This document shows positions 52,907 through 61,669 of a DNA stretch of 64,000 nucleotides, one piece after another. Each line of letters begins with the position of its first letter. Positions within the stretch are counted from its first letter, which is position 1. The stretch covers positions 62,001 through 126,000 of the forward strand of contig JBKBKC010000006.1 in NCBI GenBank assembly GCA_046294265.1, written 5' to 3'. The notes below the pieces were generated by a model. The model did not search any database and was not told the DNA's origin. It worked only from the letters and a program-made list of their open reading frames with translations. The position numbers and the translations under genes were made by a program. The DNA comes from JBKBKC01 sp046294265 (lineage in GTDB: Bacteria; Pseudomonadota; Alphaproteobacteria; Rhodobacterales; Rhodobacteraceae).

Positions 52907-55868
52907 CCTGCCGCTCTCCCTTCGCATCATAGAACACCGGCGCCACAATCCGCGCCACCACCGGCGCCCCGCCGGGATTGCTGAACGTCAGCGTCTCGCC
53001 CATGCGCTCCGGCCCGCGCGCGACAAGGCCCATCGCGATGCCTCGCCTCAGCGTCGGGCTGTAATAGGTTGATGTCACACGGCCTTCTGTCATCTTCTGA
53101 CCATTCTCGTTGAGGCCCTCTGCCACGGCATAGGCCCCTTCCGGGATCACCGAACCGTCCAGCGCCTCCAGCCCCACCAGCCGCCAGCGGTCCGGCCTGT
53201 GGAAATGGCTGCGCTCCTGCCCGCGCTTGCCGAGGTAATCGGCCTTTTTCTTCGAGATCGCCCAGTCTAGGCCCAGGTCCTGCGGGATCACAGTGCCGTC
53301 CGTTTCATCCCCGATCATGATGAAGCCCTTTTCGGCCCGCATCACATGCAGCGCCTCGGTGCCGTAGGGGGTGATGCCATGGGCCTGCCCCGCCGCGACG
53401 ATCTTTTCCCACAGGGCCAGAGCCTGCCCGGCAGGAACGGCGATTTCATAGGACAGCTCACCCGAAAAGCTGATGCGGAACACCCGCACCGGATGACCCG
53501 CAAGGATACCCTCCATCCAGCCCATGAAGGGCAGCGCCTCGCGGGACACATCCAGTCCCCCCAGCGTCTCCAGCACCGTGCGGGCTTTGGGGCCGACCAC
53601 GGCGATCTGGCCGTATTGCTCGGTGACATTGGCGGTGAAAACCTGCCAGTCCCACCATTCGCATTGCAGCCAATCCTCCATCCAGCCGTGCACACGGTCG
53701 GCCCCCCCGGATGTGGTGTGGCAAAGCCAGGTGTCGGCATCGAGCCGCGCCACCACGCCGTCATCCATCAGGAAGCCCTGTTCGTTGCACATCAGGCCAT
53801 AGCGGCATTTTCCGACGGGCAGAGTGGACATCACATTGGTGTAGAGCATGTCAAGAAAGCGTCCGGCGTCGGGGCCCTTGACCATGATCTTGCCGAGTGT
53901 GGATGCGTCAAGGATTCCAGCGGATTGGCGGGTGGTGTTCACCTCGCGCTGCACGGCGGCCGCGTGATCCTCGCCGGGTTGCGGATAGCAGTAGGGCCTG
54001 CGCCACAGGCCCACGGGCTCCCAGTAAGCCCCTGATTTCTCGTGCCATTCATGAATGGGCGTGCGGCGGAGGGGCTGGAAGATGTGCCCCCGCGCCTCGC
54101 CCGCCAGCGCGCCGAGGGTGACGGGGGCGAAGGGCGGGCGGAACGTAGTGGTGCCGACCTCGGGCACGGTCGCGCCCAAAGCCTGAGACAACACCGACAA
54201 ACCATTGATGTTGCTTGTCTTTCCCTGATCCGTCGCCATCCCCAGCGTGGTGTATCGCTTGGTGTGTTCGACCGACTGGTAGCCTTCGCGCGCGGCCAGT
54301 TCCACGTCCGACACCTTCACGTCGTTCTGGTAATCGAGCCACATCTTGGCACGCAAGGCGGGGCCTGCGCCCGTGGGAAGCGCGTCTGGCTTTGGTATGG
54401 TCTGCGTCGGGTCTGCGTCTGGCATCCGTCCCGACATGGCGTCCGCTGCCCCCCCGATCTGCGCAACGGTCAGGTCGCCCGCCGCGGAACCGAAGGGCGT
54501 GACCATTGCGCTGCCATCGTGGTTCAGCGGCGGGCGGGCGGGATCGGGCAGGAAAGCCGAGAGGCGGTCGTGCCAGATGAGCTTGCCGCCGCAATGGCTC
54601 CACAGATGGACCGCAGGCGTCCAGCCGCCGGACATGGCCACCGCCTCGCAGGGGATCTCTTCCAGCACCGCCCCCTCGCCCTGCACAAGGCCCAGGCCGA
54701 TGCCCGTCACGCGCTTGGCCCCCCGGACCTTGACGATGCAGCGCCCCGGCTCAATGCGGATGCCAAGCGCGCGGGCCCGGTCGGGCAGGTCGCCCGCCAC
54801 GGTCATCCGGGTGTCGAGGATCACCGGCACGATCAGGCCCGCCTCGCGCAGCCGGATCGCGGTGAGGTAGGCGCTGTCGTTGTTGGTGACGATCACGGTG
54901 CGGTCGCCGGGGCTGACGGCCCAGTTCACCAGATAGTCGCGGATGGCCGAGGCGAGCATGACGCCCGGCACATCGTTGCCGGGAAAGGGGATGGGGCGTT
55001 CATGCGCGCCGTTGGCGGCGATGATGCGGCCCGCGCGGATGCGCCAGAGGCGTTTCCTCGGTCCATCCCCGGTGAGGGTTTCCTCGGCCAGCACATAGCC
55101 GTGGTCATAGATGCCCGCGACCATGGCGCGGGTGCAAAGCGTGACTCGTGGCAGCGAGGCCAGTTCGGCCAGGGTGGCGGCGATCCAGTCTGCGGCCCCC
55201 TGCCCCTCGACCGTCTCGCCCTCCACCGGCGCGCGGCCGCCCCAATGGGCGGTCATCTCCATCAGGATCACGCGGGCGCCTTGCCGGGCGGCGGCACGGG
55301 CGGCCGCAAGGCCCGCGATGCCGCCACCGGCCACCAGCACATCGCAAAAGGCATAGGTCTGGTCATAGGTGTCCGCGTCGCGGTCCTTTGGCGCTCGGCC
55401 AAGACCGGCGGACTGGCGGATGACCGGCTCGAACACGTGTTTCCAGAACGGGCGGGGGTGGATGAACGTCTTGTAATAGAACCCCGCTGGCAGGAAGCGG
55501 GCGACGGCGCTGTTCAGCGCGCCGATGTCATGCTCGAGGCTGGGCCAGTGGTTCTGGCTGGCGGCCTCCATCCCGTCGGCCAGTTCGGTGGTGGTGGCGC
55601 GCTGGTTCGGCTCGAACCGACCTCCGGTGCCGAGGTTGAGGAGCGCGTTTGGTTCTTCCGGGCCTGCGGCGAGGATGCCGCGCGGGCGGTGGTATTTGAA
55701 GCTGCGGCCCACCAGCATCTGCCCATTGGCCAGCAGCGCCGAGGCCAGCGTGTCGCCGGGATGGCCGGTCATGCGACGGCCGTTGAAGGTGAAATCGAGC
55801 CGGCGAGTGCGGTCGATCAGGCGGCCGATGGCGGGAAGGCCGTCTTGGGCGGGAAGGCGGGCGGTCAT
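52899..55868 (-). CDS. soxA: Sarcosine oxidase subunit alpha
   Basis: 989 residues. N-terminal ferredoxin-like segment (RRLDFTFNGRRMTGHPGDTLASALLA), NAD/FAD Rossmann domain with VAGGGIAGLAAARAAARQG (about 160 on), and C-terminal GcvT-type folate domain (about 600-989) that receives the formaldehyde unit on tetrahydrofolate. The complex oxidises sarcosine to glycine, hydrogen peroxide and 5,10-methylene-THF. A GC-rich spacer of 175 bases separates it from soxD. The stop overlaps soxG. Confidence 0.96.
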   Translation of the reverse strand: MTARLPAQDGLPAIGRLIDRTRRLDFTFNGRRMTGHPGDTLASALLANGQMLVGRSFKYHRPRGILAAGPEEPNALLNLGTGGRFEPNQRATTTELADGMEAASQNHWPSLEHDIGALNSAVARFLPAGFYYKTFIHPRPFWKHVFEPVIRQSAGLGRAPKDRDADTYDQTYAFCDVLVAGGGIAGLAAARAAARQGARVILMEMTAHWGGRAPVEGETVEGQGAADWIAATLAELASLPRVTLCTRAMVAGIYDHGYVLAEETLTGDGPRKRLWRIRAGRIIAANGAHERPIPFPGNDVPGVMLASAIRDYLVNWAVSPGDRTVIVTNNDSAYLTAIRLREAGLIVPVILDTRMTVAGDLPDRARALGIRIEPGRCIVKVRGAKRVTGIGLGLVQGEGAVLEEIPCEAVAMSGGWTPAVHLWSHCGGKLIWHDRLSAFLPDPARPPLNHDGSAMVTPFGSAAGDLTVAQIGGAADAMSGRMPDADPTQTIPKPDALPTGAGPALRAKMWLDYQNDVKVSDVELAAREGYQSVEHTKRYTTLGMATDQGKTSNINGLSVLSQALGATVPEVGTTTFRPPFAPVTLGALAGEARGHIFQPLRRTPIHEWHEKSGAYWEPVGLWRRPYCYPQPGEDHAAAVQREVNTTRQSAGILDASTLGKIMVKGPDAGRFLDMLYTNVMSTLPVGKCRYGLMCNEQGFLMDDGVVARLDADTWLCHTTSGGADRVHGWMEDWLQCEWWDWQVFTANVTEQYGQIAVVGPKARTVLETLGGLDVSREALPFMGWMEGILAGHPVRVFRISFSGELSYEIAVPAGQALALWEKIVAAGQAHGITPYGTEALHVMRAEKGFIMIGDETDGTVIPQDLGLDWAISKKKADYLGKRGQERSHFHRPDRWRLVGLEALDGSVIPEGAYAVAEGLNENGQKMTEGRVTSTYYSPTLRRGIAMGLVARGPERMGETLTFSNPGGAPVVARIVAPVFYDAKGERQDV

Positions 55869-55910
55869 GTCAGCATCTTTTCGGTCAAGGCGGCGCCCCC
55901 CCTTCCCACC

Positions 55911-56019
55911 CCTTCCCCATCAAGGGGGGAGGGAGGCGCGCAGGGCCGGCGCGGCGGCGCACAGAGGGAGGGGGCGGGACGGCGGGGGGCGGGCGGCCCC
56001 TCCCCCCGTGTGGGGGAGG
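55911..56019. repeat. GC-rich hairpin spacer between soxD and soxA
   Basis: The 175-base gap contains two stem-loops of C/G tracts: CCTTCCCC/GGGGGAGG around 55911-55932 with one wobble, and CCTCCCCC/GGGGGAGG with a five-base loop at 55999-56019. It has no open frame of its own. It may set the ratio of SoxD to SoxA by transcript processing. Confidence 0.45.
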
Positions 56020-56043
56020 AGGGGAGGGGGGGCGCGCGGCGGG

Positions 56044-56364
56044 TCATGCGGGGCTCCAGCCCGGGCGGCGGGCGCGGAGCGCGTCAAGGATGTGGTCGGG
56101 CGGGGCGGCGGATTGCGCGGGGTAGGTTCCGAACACCTCCAGCGTGGCGGTGCAGCGGGCGGCGAGGAACCATTTGCCGCAACCATAGGCATGCCGCCAG
56201 CGTTCGAAATGCACGCCCTTGGGGTTTTTCCGGGCGAACATGTAGGCGTCGAACTCCGCGTCCGACGATCCGGGGCCAAAGCGTTTCAGATGCGCCTCGC
56301 CACCCGGTTGCAGTTCGGTTTCCTCGGCGGCAATGCCGCAGTTCGGGCAGGTCAGAATCAGCAT
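56044..56364 (-). CDS. soxD: Sarcosine oxidase subunit delta
   Basis: 106 residues. Zinc site C6, C9 (TCPNCG), H58 and C62 (WRHAYGCGKWF) as in characterised SoxD. The motif FDAYMFARKNPKGVHFERW is typical. Small subunit of the heterotetramer. It is separated from soxB by two small unrelated genes. Confidence 0.95.
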   Translation of the reverse strand: MLILTCPNCGIAAEETELQPGGEAHLKRFGPGSSDAEFDAYMFARKNPKGVHFERWRHAYGCGKWFLAARCTATLEVFGTYPAQSAAPPDHILDALRARRPGWSPA

Positions 56365-56466
56365 GGGCGGGCCTTGGCTGTGCGGGCGGCGGATGTGAAA
56401 AAGGCCCGGGGGGCATGTGCCCCCCGGACCGGCCGGGTCGTGTCGGTCATGCGCCCGTGACGCGGG

Positions 56467-56865
56467 TCAGTTGACCGGAGCGGGCGCTGCGGGCGCGCCG
56501 GGTGCCGTGCCTGGCGCTGCCGGAGTTCCGGTGCCGGGGGCGCCGGGCGCCACGAGGTCGGGTGCCGGCGGGGTGACCGGCTCGGTTGCGGGCGCGGGCG
56601 CCGCCGGGATGGCGGCAGGTGCCACGGGTGCAGGCTGGGTGACGGCGCCGGGGGATGTGGTCGTTGTTGACCGGGTGTTGGACGAGAACAGGCCGAGGAA
56701 CCACATGATGGCAATGATGGCGACGACGAGGCCGCCGACGATGAACCAGAGGTTGTTGTTCTGTTCCGCCCTGGGCGGGACGGAGGTGTGGGGTGTGGTG
56801 GTCGTGGTATCGTGGGGTGTCGTGGTCGTGGTGGTGCGGGGCGGGGTGGTCTGCTGGTAGGCCAT
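56467..56865 (-). CDS. Small single-pass membrane protein, Thr-rich and Pro/Ala-rich
   Basis: 132 residues from the ATG at 56865 with AGGAG upstream. A Thr/Pro/His-rich N-terminus (about 1-40) precedes one membrane helix (about 42-60, LWFIVGGLVVAIIAIMWFLG), then a Thr then Pro/Ala/Gly-rich tail of ~70 residues. No domain is recognised. The low complexity makes family assignment impossible. It interrupts the sox gene set between soxB and soxD together with the next gene. Confidence 0.65.
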   Translation of the reverse strand: MAYQQTTPPRTTTTTTPHDTTTTTPHTSVPPRAEQNNNLWFIVGGLVVAIIAIMWFLGLFSSNTRSTTTTSPGAVTQPAPVAPAAIPAAPAPATEPVTPPAPDLVAPGAPGTGTPAAPGTAPGAPAAPAPVN

Positions 56866-56937
56866 TGGGGCGTCTCCTGTGCAGGTGAACATGCACAAGA
56901 AACGCACGCCGGACGTGAATAGTTCCGCTGGATCGGC

Positions 56938-57111
56938 CTAGTACACGATGTAGGCGGGTTCCGGCTGGGCGCGGGTGTCCGACAGCCCGCCCGACATGAC
57001 GGCATGCACCACCCCGGCAAGGACGAGCGGAAGGGCCACGCCGAAGGCGAGGCCGAAGAGGGCGGCGGGGCGGGGCAGACGGTCGGCGGAGGGCAGTCGG
57101 AAAAGGCGCAT
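56938..57111 (-). CDS. Small membrane protein of 57 residues
   Basis: From the ATG at 57111 with AGGA upstream. A basic N-terminus (RLFRLPSADRLPRPAA) is followed by one helix (about 19-40, FGLAFGVALPLVLAGVVHAV) and a short polar end (PEPAYIVY). No family recognised. It directly follows soxB (86-base gap) in the same direction. It is short, so confidence that it is expressed is moderate. Confidence 0.55.
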   Translation of the reverse strand: MRLFRLPSADRLPRPAALFGLAFGVALPLVLAGVVHAVMSGGLSDTRAQPEPAYIVY

Positions 57112-57196
57112 GGGTCGGTCCTGTCGGGGTTCGCCCTGCATTTAGGCATACTGCGCGCAGGTTCAACAGACACGATGCTGGCGCGTAGGGAGGACA

Positions 57197-58444
57197 TCAG
57201 TGCGCCACCCCCGCCGCCACGGATTCGTCGATGAACCGCCCCTCGCGGAAGCGGAACATGTCGAATTCGGCGGCAAGCGGGCCGGGCTCGCCGCGTGCCA
57301 TCAGGTCGGCCATGGCCCAGCCCGATCCGGGAATCGCCTTGAACCCGCCGGTGCCCCAGCCGCAGTTGATGAAACAGTTGGCCAGCGGCGTTTTCGAGAT
57401 GATGGGGCTGCGGTCGCCCGTCATGTCCACGATCCCGCCCCACTGGCGCAGCATTTTCAGGCGCGACAGCATCGGGAAGGTCTCGATCAGGGCGCGCAGG
57501 GTTTCCTCGATATGATGGAAGCTGCCGCGCTGGGTGAAGTTGTTGAACCCGTCGGTGCCGCCGCCGATGACCATTTCGCCCTTGTCGGACTGGCTCATGT
57601 AGCCATGCACGGTGTTGGCCATGACGACCACATCCATGCAGGGCTTGATCGGCTCGCTGACCAGCGCCTGGAGGCACATAGATTCCACCGGCAGGCGGAA
57701 CCCCGCCATCGCGGCCAGCTGCCCCGAATGGCCCGCGACCACGATTCCCAGCCGCGTGCAGCCGATGTCGCCACGCGTGGTGGTCACGCCCGCAACGCGG
57801 CCGCCCTCGGTGCGGACCCCAGTCACCTCGCAGTTCTGGAGGATGTGCATGCCCATGTCGGAACAGGCCCGCGCATAACCCCAGGCCACCGCGTCATGTC
57901 GCGCGGTGCCGCCGCGCGCCTGCCAGAGCGCGCCGAGGACCGGATAGCGCGGCCCGTCGATGGCCATGATCGGGCACAGCTCCTTGACCCGCTGGGGCGT
58001 GATGAATTCGGTGTCCACCCCCTGCAGGGAATTGGCATGGGCGGTGCGCTGGTATCCCCGCACCTCGTGCTCGGTCTGGGCCAGCATCATCACGCCGCGC
58101 GGGCTGAACATGACGTTGTAGTTCAGCTGCTGGCTCAGCGTCTCATAGAGGCTGCGGGATTTCTCGTAGATCGCGGCGCTGGCGTCCTGGAGGTAGTTCG
58201 AGCGGATGATGGTGGTGTTGCGGCCCGTGTTGCCACCGCCGAGCCAGCCTTTCTCAAGGATCGCGACATTGGTGATGCCGTGGTTGCGGCCAAGGTAATA
58301 GGCGGTCGCAAGGCCATGCCCCCCCGCCCCCACGATGATCGCGTCATAGCGCGCGCGGGGTTCGGGGCTGGCCCAGGCGCGGGTCCAGCCGGTGTGGTGG
58401 CGCATGGCCTCGCGGGCGATGGCAAATATCGAATAGCGGGTCAT
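57197..58444 (-). CDS. soxB: Sarcosine oxidase subunit beta
   Basis: 415 residues from the ATG at 58444 (MTRYSIFAIAREAMRHHTGW, the usual SoxB start). FAD-binding GAGGHGLATAYYLGRNHG near residue 39 and the covalent FMN histidine H183 in GGTARHDAVAWGYA. This subunit oxidises sarcosine. The first gene of the sox set on the minus strand. The open frame extends upstream into the cyclase gene but without similarity. Confidence 0.96.
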   Translation of the reverse strand: MTRYSIFAIAREAMRHHTGWTRAWASPEPRARYDAIIVGAGGHGLATAYYLGRNHGITNVAILEKGWLGGGNTGRNTTIIRSNYLQDASAAIYEKSRSLYETLSQQLNYNVMFSPRGVMMLAQTEHEVRGYQRTAHANSLQGVDTEFITPQRVKELCPIMAIDGPRYPVLGALWQARGGTARHDAVAWGYARACSDMGMHILQNCEVTGVRTEGGRVAGVTTTRGDIGCTRLGIVVAGHSGQLAAMAGFRLPVESMCLQALVSEPIKPCMDVVVMANTVHGYMSQSDKGEMVIGGGTDGFNNFTQRGSFHHIEETLRALIETFPMLSRLKMLRQWGGIVDMTGDRSPIISKTPLANCFINCGWGTGGFKAIPGSGWAMADLMARGEPGPLAAEFDMFRFREGRFIDESVAAGVAH

Positions 58445-58575
58445 CGGCGCGCGACTCTCATGCGGGGCGGCCCCGTGTTCATGGGCCGCGCGGCACCTTT
58501 GCCCAAGCCGCCATGCGGCGCAATGCGTCCGTTTGCGACATGGGCCGATCTGCATCCATGGCCGCGATGCGACTG

Positions 58576-59478
58576 TCAGCCGATGGAGAACTCCAGAACA
58601 TCGGCGTCGGGGGCCTCCATCGTGCCGAAGATGATGCTGCCCGCATGGATCAGCCCGAATTCCTCGCGCCGCAGACGGATCGGGCGGTCGGTGCCGAGGA
58701 TAAGGCAGGTGCCGTTCGACGAATGGTCGATCAGCACCACCTTGCTGCGCCGGATCTCGATGGTGGCGTGCTGGCGCGAGGCGAGCGAGCCCTTCAGGAT
58801 CAGGTCGCACCCGGCCTCGCGCCCGCACAGGATGCGGCGCGTGTCGGCCTGCGGCGTCCAGATCCGCCCCGCATGGCGCAGCGTGACCACGGCGCGCGCA
58901 TCCGGCGCATCGGGGGCACGGCCATAGCTGACGAGCGTGTTTTCCTGCATCGCGGATTCGTCCGCCACCCGCACGGCGCGCACCGGATCGCTGCGGCCCT
59001 TCACCTCGATATCGGCAAAGGCGCTGCCCAGGGATCGCAGGTGCAGGGGCAGCGCATCCAGAAGGTCGCCCGTGGTCAGGATCTGGCCCGCACTGGCCAT
59101 GTCGCACATCCGCGAGGCCACATTCACCGCATCGCCGTAAAGATCCCGGTTCTCGCGCAGGGCCGCGCCGAAGTGCAGCCCGATGCGCACGCGCAGGCGC
59201 AACTGCCGGTCGCCGACCTGCACGGGTGCGAGGGCCGCGATGGCGCGGCGCATGTCGATGGCGGCCAGGAAAGCCGCCTCGGGCTCGGTGAAGGCGATCA
59301 TCACCGCGTCGCCGATGGTCTTGACCAGTTGGCCGCCGCGCGCCTCGGCCACGCGGGTCATCGCGTCAAGGCAGGCCGTCACGGTATCCAGCGCATCCTG
59401 ATCGCCCAGCATTTCATAAAGCCGGGTGCTGCCAACGATGTCAGCGAAGATGATCGCATGGTCCTGCTGGGTGGGCAT
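58576..59478 (-). CDS. Class III adenylate cyclase fused to an FHA domain
   Basis: 300 residues. N-terminal class III nucleotide cyclase: metal aspartates D13 (FADIVGST) and D57 (KTIGDAVM), adenine pair K53 and D112, and transition-state residues N119 and R123 (GDAVNVASR). The spacing D112-N119-R123 is the canonical seven and four, so the domain should make cAMP. The C-terminal FHA domain (about 200-290: GREAGCDLILKGSLASRQHATIEI, SSNGTC) binds phosphothreonine. No membrane helix. It is divergent from ccmI and upstream of soxB in the same direction (131-base gap). No strong ribosome site is seen. What signal it reads is unknown. Confidence 0.88.
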   Translation of the reverse strand: MPTQQDHAIIFADIVGSTRLYEMLGDQDALDTVTACLDAMTRVAEARGGQLVKTIGDAVMIAFTEPEAAFLAAIDMRRAIAALAPVQVGDRQLRLRVRIGLHFGAALRENRDLYGDAVNVASRMCDMASAGQILTTGDLLDALPLHLRSLGSAFADIEVKGRSDPVRAVRVADESAMQENTLVSYGRAPDAPDARAVVTLRHAGRIWTPQADTRRILCGREAGCDLILKGSLASRQHATIEIRRSKVVLIDHSSNGTCLILGTDRPIRLRREEFGLIHAGSIIFGTMEAPDADVLEFSIG

Positions 59479-59601
59479 GTCGAAATTGTTACGGAGGGAA
59501 TGCGCATTCAGGCAAGGGGAATCAGGGGCGGCACGCGCGATCTGCGACGGTTTCGACCTTTTGTCCCGGCCACCGGATCGCTAAGTCGTCGGGGAGGGAA
59601 G

Positions 59602-60852
59602 ATGCTGGTGGATGGGATGGAGACGATGAGCCTGTTCTGGGCCGCGGCGGCGGCGATGACATTGATGACGGCCGTGCTGCTGGTGCTGGCGGTGCGGCGC
59701 GGGGGCGACGCGCAGGTGCCGTCCTCCGCGCGGGATGCCGATGTCTATCGCGACCAGCTGGCCGAGATCGAGCGGGACCGCGCGCGCGGCGTGATCGCCC
59801 CGGACGAGGCCGAGCGGATGCGGGCCGAGGTGGCACGGCGACTGATCGCGGCGGACGGGCGCGTTGGCGGCACCGCCCTGACCGTGCGAGGGCCGTTCTG
59901 GCCCGCGGCGGGCATCGCGGCGGTGCTGGTGGTCGGGGGCGGCGTCTGGGGATATCTGCATCTGGGGGCACCCGGCTACCCCGACCTGCCGTTGTCGGCG
60001 CGGTTTGCCATGGCCGACGCGATGCGCGCCGCGCGACCCTCGCAGGAGGCGTCCGAGGCCGGAGCGCCCGCCCTCGCCATGCCTGCGGCTCCGGCCGATT
60101 TCGTCGGCCTGATGGCGCAGTTGCGCGAAAAGGTGGCGCAGCGGCCCGACGACCTGACCGGGCATCGCCTGCTGGCGGATTACGAGGCGCGGCTGGGCAA
60201 CATGGTGGCTGCGCGGCTGGCGCAGGCGCGGGTGATCGAGATCCAGAAAGGGGCGGCCCCGGCGCCGGATTTCGTGCTGCTGGCGCGCTACATGATGGCG
60301 GCGGCGGGCGGCACGATCTCGCCAGAGGCCGAGGCCGCGCTGATCGAGGCGCTGCGCCGCGACGAGGACGAGCCGGATGCGCTGTTCTTCTACGGCATCG
60401 CGCGGATGCAGACGGGGCGGCCGGATCTGGGGTTCCGCGCCTGGGCGCAGTATCTGCGCGTGGCACCGCCCGACAGCCCCTGGCAGGACGAGGTGCGGGC
60501 CCGAATCGCGGACCTCGCCGCCATCGCGGGCGAGCGGTTCACCCCCCCTGCCCCGCGCGCCGGTGCCGAAGCACCCGGCCCAGATGCCGCCGCCATGGCC
60601 GCCGCAGAGGCCATGTCGCCCGAGGAGCGCGCGCAGATGGTGCGCGGCATGGTGGACCAGCTGGGTGAGCGGCTGGCGCGCGAGGGCGGCACGGCCGAGG
60701 ACTGGGCGCGCATGATCCGCGCGCTGGGGGTGCTGGGCGAGACTGCGCGCGCCCGCGCCATCCGCGACGAGGCGCGCGCGACCTTCGCCGGTCGCAGCGC
60801 GGATCTGGCGCTGGTGGAGGCCGCGGCGCGCGACGCGGGGGCGGGAGAATGA
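59602..60852 (+). CDS. ccmI: Cytochrome c biogenesis protein CcmI
   Basis: 416 residues from the ATG at 59602 with GGGGAGGG upstream. Two membrane helices (about 10-27 and 95-120) flank a cytoplasmic loop containing RDADVYRDQLAEIERDRARGV, the CcmI signature; the C-terminal periplasmic part (about 150-416) is TPR-like and captures apocytochrome c. Needed for c-type cytochrome maturation. The other ccm genes are not in the window. The stop overlaps ruvX (ATGA). Confidence 0.93.
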   Translation: MLVDGMETMSLFWAAAAAMTLMTAVLLVLAVRRGGDAQVPSSARDADVYRDQLAEIERDRARGVIAPDEAERMRAEVARRLIAADGRVGGTALTVRGPFWPAAGIAAVLVVGGGVWGYLHLGAPGYPDLPLSARFAMADAMRAARPSQEASEAGAPALAMPAAPADFVGLMAQLREKVAQRPDDLTGHRLLADYEARLGNMVAARLAQARVIEIQKGAAPAPDFVLLARYMMAAAGGTISPEAEAALIEALRRDEDEPDALFFYGIARMQTGRPDLGFRAWAQYLRVAPPDSPWQDEVRARIADLAAIAGERFTPPAPRAGAEAPGPDAAAMAAAEAMSPEERAQMVRGMVDQLGERLAREGGTAEDWARMIRALGVLGETARARAIRDEARATFAGRSADLALVEAAARDAGAGE

Positions 60853-61355
60853 CCGAGGCCGCGGCCATTCCCGGCCCCACGGATGATGCAGAGGCCTTCG
60901 CCGCCCTGCTGCCGCCCGTGGGGTCGCTGATCGGCCTCGACCTGGGGGACAAGACGGTGGGCCTTGCGCTGTCGGACCGGCTGCGCGGGGTGGCAGGGGC
61001 CGCGCATACGCTGCGGCGGGTGAAGTTCGGCGTGGATGCGGCGGCGATACTCGATCTTTGCGCGCAGCGCGGGGTGGCGGGCATCGTGCTGGGCCTGCCG
61101 CGCAACATGGACGGCTCCGAGGGGCCGCGTGCCCAGTCCAGCCGCGCCTTTGGCCGCAACCTGGCGCGTCTTACGCCACTGCCGATCCTGATGTGGGACG
61201 AGCGGTTGAGCACGGTCGCGGCGGAACGGACGCTTCTGGAGGCGGATACGTCGCGAAAGCGTCGCGCCGAGGTGATCGACGCCGTGGCGGCAGGCTATAT
61301 CCTGCAGGGCGCGCTGGACCGGCTGGCGCATCTGGGCCGCAGGAGTGCGCCGTGA
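60849..61355 (+). CDS. ruvX: RuvX/YqgF family Holliday junction resolvase-like nuclease
   Basis: 168 residues. RNase H-like fold: GLDLGDKTVGLALSD with the first acidic residue, LGLPRNMDGSEGPRAQ, and DERLSTVAAE near the C-terminus. In E. coli YqgF acts in pre-16S rRNA processing and anti-termination; a junction resolvase role is proposed in others. It overlaps ccmI by four bases and the DUF1289 gene by four bases (GTGA). Confidence 0.93.
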   Translation: MTEAAAIPGPTDDAEAFAALLPPVGSLIGLDLGDKTVGLALSDRLRGVAGAAHTLRRVKFGVDAAAILDLCAQRGVAGIVLGLPRNMDGSEGPRAQSSRAFGRNLARLTPLPILMWDERLSTVAAERTLLEADTSRKRRAEVIDAVAAGYILQGALDRLAHLGRRSAP

Positions 61356-61591
61356 CGGACGGGACCGACGACATCTGGGCGCGCGACGAGATCGAGAGCC
61401 CCTGCGTGAAGATCTGCGTCATACACCCGGAGTCGCGGCTCTGCGTGGGCTGTCTGCGGACGCTGGACGAGATCGGGGTCTGGTCGCGCATGGACCCGTC
61501 GGCGCGGCGCGCTGTGATGGCCGACCTGCCCGGGAGGCAGGGCCTGCTTTCGCGGCGCCGGGGCGGGCACATGGGGCGAACTGGGGGCTGA
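61352..61591 (+). CDS. DUF1289 small cysteine protein
   Basis: 79 residues from GTG at 61352, with AGGAG upstream; the stop of ruvX is inside this start. The DUF1289 motif is SPCVKICVIHPESRLCVGCLRTLDE, with four cysteines in C-x3-C...C-x2-C that could bind a metal or Fe-S cluster. No function is known. The third gene of a ccmI-ruvX-DUF1289 coupled unit. Confidence 0.9.
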   Translation: MTDGTDDIWARDEIESPCVKICVIHPESRLCVGCLRTLDEIGVWSRMDPSARRAVMADLPGRQGLLSRRRGGHMGRTGG

Positions 61592-61611
61592 CCGCCGCGC
61601 CGGGGCGCCGA

Positions 61612-61647
61612 ATTCTTGCAAGAATCCGCGCCGGATTGTTGCAACAA
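61612..61647. terminator. Paired low-GC palindromes after the ccmI operon
   Basis: ATTCTTGCAAGAAT (61612-61625) and TTGTTGCAACAA (61636-61647) are two perfect palindromes in a row, between the DUF1289 stop and the convergent TauE stop (61670). Same core as the element at 44168. Confidence 0.5.
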
Positions 61648-61669
61648 CCCGGGTTGGCGGCCCCGCCGC

